Assembly: GCA_032622095.1 (NCBI GenBank)
Contig: CP136063.1
Span: 220,239,982-220,303,981 of the forward strand
Origin: Siphonodentalium dalli
Lineage: Eukaryota; Mollusca; Scaphopoda; Gadilida; Siphonodentaliidae
Length of the DNA stretch: 64,000 nucleotides
Direction of reading: 5' to 3'
Part shown: positions 55,905-64,000 of the stretch, one piece after another
Layout: each line of letters starts with the position of its first letter
Numbering within the stretch: the first letter of the stretch is position 1
The notes under the pieces: generated by a model
The model's input: the letters and a program-made list of their open reading frames with translations, nothing else
Database searches by the model: none
What the model was told of the DNA's origin: nothing
Program-made: the position numbers and the translations under genes

Positions 55905-58640
55905 ATCAAATCGGGTAAAACTGGCGGATTTTTACGGACGAAATTTGATACATAGGGTATCTCGGTATCCGCTGGGCCGATTTCCCGGTATCCGCTTTGC
56001 CCAATTTCCACCATTTTTGGGGTGTTGGTGTTGGAAAATTGCCAGACGGATTTTGACAAAATTTGATACTTAGTGGACCATAGTGGTAATTGTTTCCAGG
56101 GAGTGTTTTGGACGGGTCAAATCGTGACCCCACCTGACCTTGACCTTCAAAATGGTCAATTCAATGTCAAAGCCCGGACGAAGTCCCTTGACCTTCAAAA
56201 TGATCAATTCAAGGTCAAATCGGGTAAAACCGGATGGATTTCGACGGGCACGTTTGTCGGGTACTTTTGTCCGGGCAGTGTTTTTGGACTGGTCAAATCG
56301 TGACCCCACTTGACCTTGACCTTCAAAATGGACAATTCAAGGTCAAAGCCCGGACGAAGTCGGGTCACCTTCTAGTCTATTATATATTTTGGAAGATCTG
56401 TCTGTGTGTCTGTGTGTCTGTGTGTTCGCGATGAACTTGAAAACGGCCCACACGATTTCGATGAAACTTGGTATGTGGGGGTCTTTTCGTCCGGGGACGA
56501 ACATAGGCATATTAATTTGTCCGTGCGACGTCACATTGACCTTGAAATCGGGTAACTTCAAGGTCAAATCGCCAAATTTGATGGGATTTCGACGAAATTT
56601 GATACGTGGGGTTACTTTTGTCCACTGATTGTTTTGGACGGGTCCAATCGTGACCCCGACTAGACCTTGACCTTCAAAATTATCAATTCAAGGTCAAATC
56701 GGGTAAAACCGGATGGATTTCGACGGGCACGTTTGTCGGGTACTTTTGTCCGGTACTTTTGTCCGGGCAGTGTTTGGACGGGTCAAATCGTGACCCCGAC
56801 CTGACCTTGACCTTCAAAATGATCAATTCAGGTCAAATCGGGTACCTTAACCTTGAAATCGGGTCAATTCAAGGTCAAACTCCCGAATATCACGGGATTT
56901 CGATGAAACTTGGTATATGGGGATACTTTCGTATGGGGAGTCTCATAAGCATATTCATTTTCCCGTGCGACGTGACATTGACCTTGAAATCGGGTCAATT
57001 CAAGGTCAAATCGCCAATTTTTATGGTATTTCGACGAAATTTTATACATAGGGTTACTTTTGTCCACTGGGTGTTTTGGACGGGTCAAATCGTGACCCCG
57101 ACCTGACCTTGACCTTCAAAATAATAAATTCAAGGTCAAATCGGGTAAAACCGGATGGATTTCGACGGGCACGTTTGTCGGGTACTTTTGTCCGGGCACT
57201 GTTTTGGACGGGTCAAATCGTTACCTCAACTGACCTTGACCTTCAAAATGGTCAATTCAAGGTCAAAGCCCGGACGAAGTCGGGTCACCTTCTAGTCTAT
57301 TATATATTTTGGAAGATCTGTCTGTGTGTCTGTGTGTCTGTCTGTGTGTTCGCGATGAACTCGAAAACGGCCCACCCGATTTCGATGAAACTTAGTATGT
57401 GGGGGTATTTTCGGCCGGGGATGAACATAGGCATATTAATTTGTCCGTGCGACGTGACCTTGACCTTGAAATCGGGTAATTTCAAGGTCAAACGCCCGAA
57501 TATCACGGGATTTCGATGAAACTTGGTATGTGTGGGTATCTTCGGCCGGGGAGTGGCATAAACCTATTAATTTGTCCGTGCGACGTGACCTTGAAATCGG
57601 GTCATTTCAAGGTCAAATGTCCAAATATTACGGGATTTCGATGAAACTTGGTATGCGGGGGTACATTCGTATGGGGAGTCTCATAAGCATATTCATTTGC
57701 CCGTGCGACGTGACCTTGACCTTGAAATCGGGTCAATTCAAGGTCAAATCGCAAATTTTGATGGGATTTCGACGAAATTTGATACATGGGTGTACTTTTG
57801 TCAACTGAGTGTTTTGGACGGGTCAAATCGTGACCCCGACCTGACCTTGACCTTCAAAATAATAAATTCAAGGTCAAATCGGGTAAAACCGGATGGATTT
57901 CGACGGGCACGTTTGTCGGGTACTTTTGTCCGGGCACTGTTTTGGACGGGTCAAATCGTTACCTCAACTGACCTTGACCTTCAAAATGGTCAATTCAAGG
58001 TCAAAGCCCGGACGAAGTCGGGTCACCTTCTAGTCTATTATATATTTTGAAAGATCTGTCTGTGTGTCTGTCTGTGTGTTCGCGATGAACTCGAAAACGG
58101 CCCACCCGATTTCGATGAAACTTGGTATGTGGGGGTATTTTCGGCCGGGGACGAACATAGGCATATTAATTTGTCCGTGCGACGTGACCTTGACCTTGAA
58201 ATCGGGTCATTTCAATGTCAAACGCCCGAATATCACGGGATTTCGATGAAACTTGGTATGTGGGGTTACTTTCTTATGGCGAGTCTCATAAGCATATTCA
58301 CTTGTCCGTGCGACGTGAACTTGACCTTGAAATCGAATAACTTCAAGGTCAAATCGCCAATTTTGATGAGATTTCGACGAAATTTGATACGTGGGGTTAG
58401 TTTTGTCCACTGATTATTTTGGACGGGTCCAACCGTGACCCCGACCAGACCTTGACCTTCAAAATGATCAATTCAAGGTCAAATCGGGTAAAACCGGATG
58501 GATTTCGACGGACACGTTTGTCGGGTACTTTTGTCCGGGCAGTGTTTTTGGACTGGTCAAATCGTGACCCCACTTGACCTTGACCTTCAAAATGGACAAT
58601 TCAAGGTCAAAGCCCGGACGAAGTCGGGTCACCTTCTAGT
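55905..58640 (+). repeat. Complex tandem array dense in TCAAGGTCA
   Basis: Three long units begin tctattatatattttg(g/a)aag at about 56374, 57293 and 58034, each with a (TGTC)n microsatellite, then subunits of gatttcgatgaaacttggta + ...gtccgtgcgacgtgaccttg... and ...gggtcaaatcgtgaccccga.... The array ends cgggtcaccttctagt at 58639. Several frames are open across it because subunits are near multiples of three; there is no gene evidence. Confidence 0.88.
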
Positions 58641-59085
58641 TATATATATATGATGGGTCCCAAGTTGAGAAAATCACACCAAGTCTGGGCAATGGCTTTA
58701 AAAATACTTTTATTTAAAGATACATATGGTGTTGGCAATAAAACCCCTTCTTCCTTGGACACTAACTAACAGCGATAAAGCGAAACCAGTTTGAGAAAAT
58801 CTAACCCCCAAATCCAAAACCTGATCAATTTAAATGAAATGTCAATTAACTAATATTGATTGTATTTCGAATTTTCTGGTATAATATATATACGATCAAA
58901 TTGTGACATTTTACGGCTCGCAGAGTGTAGCCAAGCGAGATAACTCTATCTCTAATCACGGTATATTCTTTAAATAGTAACGAAAAAATGTCCCACTTGA
59001 TTATCGCATTATATAAGAACAAAAATATAATAGATATTAATTGATAGAAACGTATAAAACGTGTTTAGGAAGACTGTACGCTTCT
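58640..59085. other. No gene seen
   Basis: (TA)n at 58641-58650 followed by AT-rich sequence. Confidence 0.45.
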
Positions 59086-59089
59086 AGAT

Positions 59090-59296
59090 TTGTGCAGGTT
59101 TGAAATTAGTTTATGTGTTGATGGGATTCCCTCCATTTGCAATGGTAGTGGCACGAACAGAGTATGCGCCATTTTATTGGTTAGTGGCATAACAGACCAT
59201 TTCAAGACAGAATCCAACCTCTATATAAAAGCCGATAACAATAACAGACTTCTCAGTGGTTGGTTATATTTAAATTTCCAGAACAGAGGTCAATGA
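59090..59296 (+). other. Unidentified 68-codon ORF
   Basis: Reads ...SGTNRVCAILLVSGITDHFK then TESNLYIKADNNNRLLSGWL and ends YLNFQNRGQ. Composition looks protein-like and it follows an acceptor-like tttgtgcag (59083-59091), so it could be the last exon or relic of a gene. I do not recognise the family. Confidence 0.25.
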
Positions 59297-59299
59297 CAT

Positions 59300-59860
59300 G
59301 TTGATAATAATATTATATATGTTATGATTTTCGTCGGCTATTCAAAGAGACTTATCTCTAACATGTTGCTCTTATTATGCACTCAACATTTGAGTAATTT
59401 CGTACCACAAGTTTGGAAAGTCTCTCCAGAACCAATGGATGATATTGCGACACGGTGTAATTTGGTTCTCTGATTATTTTATCAACACAAAAGTCTAAAC
59501 GCACATGGACGACAACATGCATTGTAAGTCAAACACAAGAGTTCTACTTTGCTGCCGTTTTGATAAGGCACGTGCGAAAAGCGTCAATAAGTTCTGTCAA
59601 TAAGTATTTAGTGTCGGAATTATTCTCAAAGCACATAGGAAGTTTGACTTTGGTCGATCGGTTTATCCATTTTGTCTGGATAATCCCGCGCTAAATATAG
59701 AAAACCACAGACTAGTACCCAGTCGGTGACGGTGTCAGAACGGAAGTATGACTGGTGCGCTCTGGTAGAATTGGTTTGTAACATTCTATGGTGCAGGAAT
59801 GGGGCAATATCGACACTTCATCAAATTAAATATGTTCAGCGAAATGCCACTTCGCATCAG
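59300..59860. other. No gene seen
   Basis: AT-rich sequence without a recognised feature. Confidence 0.4.
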
Positions 59861-59864
59861 AGAC

Positions 59865-60133
59865 GTTAACCCCGAGGTTCTTGAGCGGCGCTGGTGCAGC
59901 ATTAAAGATCATGTGCCAGTACATTATCTTATATATTCGGGTCCCATATATAGGGAGCCGCAATTATATATAAGAGAATGCACTGGCTTACAAGGTCAAG
60001 GCAAATATTGTTAGGCCAATGTATTCTCTTAAATATGTGAGGCTCCATATGGGACAGAATATATAAGTGAATGCATTGGCACAGAGTTTTCGCAACATTT
60101 CAGGAAGCTCCATGCAGTCATGGAAAGGTTAAA
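59865..60133 (+). mobile_element. TTAA-family MITE
   Basis: gTTAACCCcgaggttcttgagcggcgctgg...two modules...gctccatgcagtcatggaaAGG-TTAA. Confidence 0.65.
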
Positions 60134-60179
60134 GTTACGCCAGGTGGTCGTACTAAATATTGACTATATGAGTAGTATT

Positions 60180-60480
60180 GGCCGGCACTCTGGCCCACCC
60201 CCTCGCTCGTCGGCACTCTGGCCCATGGGCCAGAGTGCCGACGAGCGAGGGGTGGACCAGAGTGCCGGCCAGCTAGGGGTGGGCCATAGTGCCGACGAGC
60301 GAGGGGGTGGGCCAGAGTGCCGGTCCCCAGAGTGCCGGCCAGCTAGGGGTGGGCCATAGTGCCGACGAGCGAGGGGTGGGCCAGAGTGCCGGACCAGGGC
60401 CGGGGTCGTCGACACTCTGGCCCATCGGTCAGAGTGTCCCCAAGCGAGGGGTGGTCCAGAGTGTCCGCCCAGGGCCGGGT
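60180..60480. repeat. GC-rich palindromic minisatellite
   Basis: Built from ggccagagtgccg and gacgagcgaggggtgg units. It includes a perfect 50-bp palindrome at 60201-60250 centred on gcccatgggc. GC content is far above the neighbourhood. Confidence 0.9.
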
Positions 60481-60544
60481 TCGTCGGTCCAGAGGTTGTG
60501 TTACACTCCAAAGAGTAAGGTGAGCGCTTCGAAGGGTTTTGACA

Positions 60545-60695
60545 AAAAAGAGCATAATTTACTAATGTATCGATTTTTTTTCTCGGATTCTAATGACAGT
60601 GTGGTAAGCGAAGGGCGCCCCCCTTCGCTGGACACACTGAACTTAGAATAATACCGAGAAAAAAATCGAAGCATTAGTAAATTGTGCCTCTTTAC
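60545..60695. repeat. Hairpin
   Basis: gcataatttactaatgtatcgatttttttt against aaaaaaatcgaagcattagtaaattgtgc, inner gcgaaggg/cccttcgc arms. Confidence 0.8.
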
Positions 60696-61030
60696 CAGTA
60701 CATTTTTAAACAAAAGCGAAAGTCTTCGAATAAATTCGAAGACGCTAGCGTTGTAAAATGTACTCGTAGAAGTTACCTTTCAGTGAAATATGTTATGAGA
60801 TAATGGTAAAATGGTACATATAAAAATTTCCCGAGTCAAATCGGTGTTTTATTCATAGAAATATGATGTTTTTTGACAAAAAAGAAACACACCTCATTTG
60901 ACGTTCGGAGAAAATTGGTAGAAAAACTCAACGACGTCATCAACGAGGCCCGCGCATCCCATATATTTGATCCTCGAAGATGTTAACGTTATTACATGTG
61001 TAAATTGTAACGTTAGCGTTGTTTTGAAAC

Positions 61031-61484
61031 ATGGATCCAGTAACGGAATTTCTCAAGACTATTGATGTACAGTACGATCCTACATGTATGTCTGCAACGC
61101 AAATGTCCACTCCACTGTATGCGGGGAATGTGACACCACGGGTAGAACAGCAACAGGTACCAACGGTGTATCCGCGAACGGATCAACAACCAGTGTATAT
61201 ACCGCCGGTGAAAACACAACAAATGATTCAATCTGTTATTTACCAAGTTATCAACAGTTCACAATGGGAAGAACAGACAAAGTTGTTACGGAATATTTGT
61301 CAGGAAATGAAGGACTTGCGAAAGCAGTTAACACAAAAAACCGGCTGAATGTACAATCAACTTGAAACCTCACTCGATTGACATACCAATTGAGGTACAT
61401 GGTTTCCAGAAAGAACCTACGAAGCGATCAACATTTGGATCACTCTGGAAAGATTTAACAGTGATGAAGAAACAAAAGAAATGA
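61031..61484 (+). pseudogene. Small unidentified ORF pair broken by one frameshift
   Basis: The first frame (61031-61348, 105 codons) begins MDPVTEFLKTIDVQYDPTCM and ends in a Gln/Lys-rich helix (EMKDLRKQLTQKTG). In the +1 frame from 61350 to 61484 the sequence stays protein-like (KPHSIDIPIEVHGFQKEP... SLWKDLTVMKKQKK, stop TGA). It could be a single ~150-residue protein with a frameshift, a two-exon gene, or a transposon-borne ORF. No domain recognised. Confidence 0.4.
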
Positions 61485-61499
61485 TTTTTATATTATTTT

Positions 61500-62150
61500 A
61501 AACGGCCCTTTTCATGGCCACTTAAAATTCATGAAAGATACGCTCTGTATTATTATGCTACATGATGATCGGATTATAGATATGAAGGGTGGTAGTGGTT
61601 TTTTTTTTTTTTTATTGTTAGGGAAGTATTCTTTGATAAATTTTGTGAACATTTTCTCCAAGTTCATGATGAATGAATTTGGTTTGGAGAAATTATATAA
61701 ATATTTTCTCCCAGTTAAGGAAGAATGAACAAATCGTACGGTAGCAATAGTAGAGCGTATCTTTAAAAAAAAATTTGAGGCCCTGAAAAGGGCCGTTTTG
61801 GATGGTTTCAAAAGAAACCGCACGATGTGTTTGGGTTTGAATACAGCTGAAAGTGGTCTTGGGAACGTCGCAACCAAATGGCACAATTGCACGGCTGGCC
61901 TGTCTGTATCCCCCAGAGCGGCAAGAATTCGTAAACTCTGTGCTCTGAGAAGATTATGATAGACCGCTGCAGTGATGTAGCCGCGAGTCGCACCATCAAT
62001 CTTGACGTCCCCAGCAATCTGGCGTGTCGGAACCACCGTGGTGGCAATTCAAAAACCCGATCTCTGTGGTCCGTCATCAGCATAACGGTATACCTGTAGA
62101 TATCGAAGAAGTTATCTACAGTACCCGTTTCTGCTAAACTCACATTCCAT
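61500..62150. other. Unassigned sequence after the ORF pair
   Basis: Contains inverted strings taaacggcccttttcatgg / gccctgaaaagggccgtttt (61498-61517 and 61781-61800), suggesting the ends of another small element of about 300 bp. The minus strand has open frames of up to 174 codons but low-complexity and overlapping; none recognised. Confidence 0.4.
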
Positions 62151-62154
62151 GAAA

Positions 62155-62545
62155 ACTGGAATTTATTCATTGCATAAATTCCGGATAAATGTGCATAAAT
62201 CTGGATAAATCAGAAATTTATTCACTGAATAAAGGTGCATAAATCCGGAAATTTCTGCACATTTATTCACAATTTATTCATGAATAAAGGCCGACATTTA
62301 TACTCAATTTATTCACTGAATAAACCCACGTTTATTCAACAGGATAAACTCGCATTTATTCGTACGTTTATACACATTTATTATCGACCTGTTTATGCCT
62401 AAATGCAAATTTATTCACTGAATAAACCTGCATAAATATATGTAGCTACATTTATTCTGGTTATAAACTCAAATTTATTCACTGAATAAACCTGCATAAA
62501 TATATGAAGCTAAATTTATTCTGGTATAAACGCCAGTTTATGCAC
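62155..62545. repeat. Degenerate tandem of tttattcactgaataaa
   Basis: About 15 copies of the 17-bp near-palindrome with tgcataaatccgg spacers; can fold in many registers. Confidence 0.85.
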
Positions 62546-62573
62546 CTTTGTACCCGGTATAAATGTGGAATAC

Positions 62574-62610
62574 ATATATATATATATATATATATATCCA
62601 TATATATATA
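62574..62610. repeat. (TA)n microsatellite
   Basis: tatatata run interrupted once by tcca. Confidence 0.9.
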
Positions 62611-62817
62611 TTTCTGCCCTACATTAGCACCCCCTGTGAACCGGTCCTCTGCAATAGGTAAGAGTACTGGTTGCAGTGGGTAGAGAAATGTATAGAATGC
62701 TGTATATATATTGAAGAAACATATGGAAATAAAATATTTCAGTTGTCTTTGTTCCCTGACATTTGTATTCTGAACGGCGAACAACATTTTTCGAGTTAAC
62801 TGCGCATATATATATAG

Positions 62818-62970
62818 GTTATCACCACCATGTGTGATCCGTATTCAAGTCGAGCTGCCTTCTCTGGGCAGTCTATCGACGAGTCCGTAGGACGAGTCGA
62901 TAGACAACCCAGAGGAGAAGGCAGCGAGACTTGAATACGGATCTCGGAAACACACAGGGTGATGATAACC
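62818..62970 (+). mobile_element. Hairpin element, relative of 19771-19892
   Basis: GGTTATCACCACCATGTG...CACACAGGGTGATGATAACC with cttgaatacggatctcgg arm and inner tctatcgacgagtcc..gacgagtcgataga stem. Inverted relative to the intron-4 copy. Confidence 0.75.
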
Positions 62971-63225
62971 AATTTATCTTACAATTCGTCCCATAAAAAT
63001 GCAATAAAACTCAATTTAGGAACTATTTTATTACGCGCAACACACAACGTACACAATTCTTAGCACGCGACGTTGTGATAAGTCAAATTCTGAGAAATTC
63101 ACGTCACTATTCAATTTCACTTTGGCTGGAATCCGATTCAATGAAGAGGCGACGATATTTTCGTTTCATATGTTCGACATAATTGTCACTTTTAACAGGA
63201 TAATTGTATTATTAGCTCAACTTTG
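62971..63225. other. No gene seen
   Basis: AT-rich spacer before the right-end satellite. Confidence 0.4.
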
Positions 63226-64000
63226 GTATCCGTCGTGCGTGTGTGCGTGTGTGTGCGTGTGTGCGTGATTCGTCAACAATTTCCTTTAGCACGGGCTACA
63301 GTTCGTACCTTTGGTCCGATTATTATGAAATTTGTCATGGATTTTGACATCGACATGTAGATGGGAACGAGTCATTTTGGGGTCATTTGGAAGAAAAACA
63401 TGGCCGCCATCGGCCATCTTGGATTTCAAAATTCAATCCATTAGCCCGGGCTACAGGCCGTACTGTTTGTCTGATCATCATGAAAGTTGTCATGGATGTT
63501 AATATTGACATGTAGATGGGAACGAGTCATTTTGGGGTCATTCGGCCCAAAAACATGGCCGCCAGCAGTCATCTTGGATTTTACTCTTTGTATGACTAAA
63601 TCCTTTAGCACGGGCTACAGGTCGTACCTTTAGTCTGATCGTCATAAAATTTGTCATGGCTGTTGAAATTGGAATGTAGATGGGAACGAGTCATTTTGGG
63701 GTCATTCGGACAAAAAACATGGCCGCCAGCGGCCATCTTGGATTTCAAAATTTAATCCATTAGCACGGGCCACAGATCGTACTGTTTGTCTGATCATCAT
63801 GAAATTTCTCTTGGATGATAATATTGACATATAGATTGGAACGAGTAATTTTGGGGTCATTCGTCCAAAAAACATGGCCGCCAGCAGCCATCTTGGATTT
63901 TACTCTTTGTATGACTAAATTCTTTAGCACGGGCTGCAGGTCATACCTTTAGTCTGATCATCATAAAATTTGTCATGGCTGTTGAAATTGGAATGTAAAT
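63226..64000 (+). repeat. (GTGC)n plus ~155-bp tandem units, running off the window
   Basis: cgtgcgtgtgtgcgtgtgtg, then units starting tttagcacgggctacag near 63287, 63440, 63603, 63757 and 63918, alternating in two subtypes (a higher-order dimer). Each has acatggccgccagc-gccatcttgg. The layout (microsatellite then satellite units) matches the tcccccgac elements. Confidence 0.88.

Noticed and set aside
56759-58413. Several 90-147 codon frames in the 56-58 kb array
   Set aside because: The same frames recur in each subunit on both strands; they follow the TCAAGGTCA array rather than a gene.
61512-62036. 174-codon minus-strand frame
   Set aside because: Crosses hairpin sequence and a poly(T) run, overlaps other frames, and shows no recognisable domain.
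62867-62910. Hammerhead-ribozyme-like string gacgagtccgtaggacgagtc
   Set aside because: It resembles stem II of a hammerhead (gagtcc..ggacga), but the core CTGANGA and GAAA are not present; it is better explained as the inner stem of a hairpin MITE.

Overview
The window is eukaryotic: long introns with GT-AG borders, no operon structure, about 60% A+T, and very many short interspersed repeats. The repeat types (hairpin MITEs, 'tcccccgac' elements carrying a (TCCG)n microsatellite plus ~190-bp tandem units, cgcccgttt-type elements) suggest an invertebrate, most likely a mollusc or other lophotrochozoan. That placement is inferred from repeat style and from the protein; no species can be named.

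One gene is clear: a KANK-family gene (KN motif and ankyrin repeat domains) on the + strand from 6760 to 36798. Ten coding exons join without any frame break: 6828-6891, 9752-11457, 13955-16008, 18667-18882, 23589-23676, 24389-24538, 25350-25562, 26563-26763, 32427-32522 and 36757-36798. They give 4830 nt, or 1609 residues plus stop. The order is N-terminal KN motif (talin binding in vertebrates), a coiled coil (liprin-beta binding), a very long Ser/Thr-rich middle with R-[TSND]-[VI]-G repeats and a recent 125-residue tandem duplication, an acidic stretch, a conserved helical region, five ankyrin repeats (KIF21A binding) and a short basic tail. The first coding exon starts with 5' UTR containing three overlapping upstream ORFs. 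The promoter and any earlier noncoding exon lie upstream and were not identified.

The introns are packed with transposon debris: TTAA-flanked MITEs starting CCCTTT (piggyBac-like), TA-flanked long hairpins (Tc1/mariner-like, six copies all inside this gene), 8-bp-TSD hairpins (hAT-like), a decayed hAT transposase, and tandem-repeat-bearing elements. Several elements end 10-45 bp from splice donors, and one supplies sequence up to about 30 bp before the exon-4 acceptor. Intron 4 holds a decayed second copy of the 3' end of exon 4.

From 37 kb to the end I find no recognisable cellular gene. This part holds minisatellites (39-43 kb), two giant inverted-repeat elements almost side by side (44794-47771 and 47927-52920), a 159-bp tandem repeat (54.35-55.09 kb), a 3.4-kb array dense in TCAAGGTCA sites (55.2-58.6 kb), a GC-rich palindromic minisatellite (60.2-60.5 kb), a small frame-broken ORF pair (61.03-61.48 kb) and a ~155-bp satellite that runs off the right end. 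All calls are from reading the sequence alone; no database search was run.
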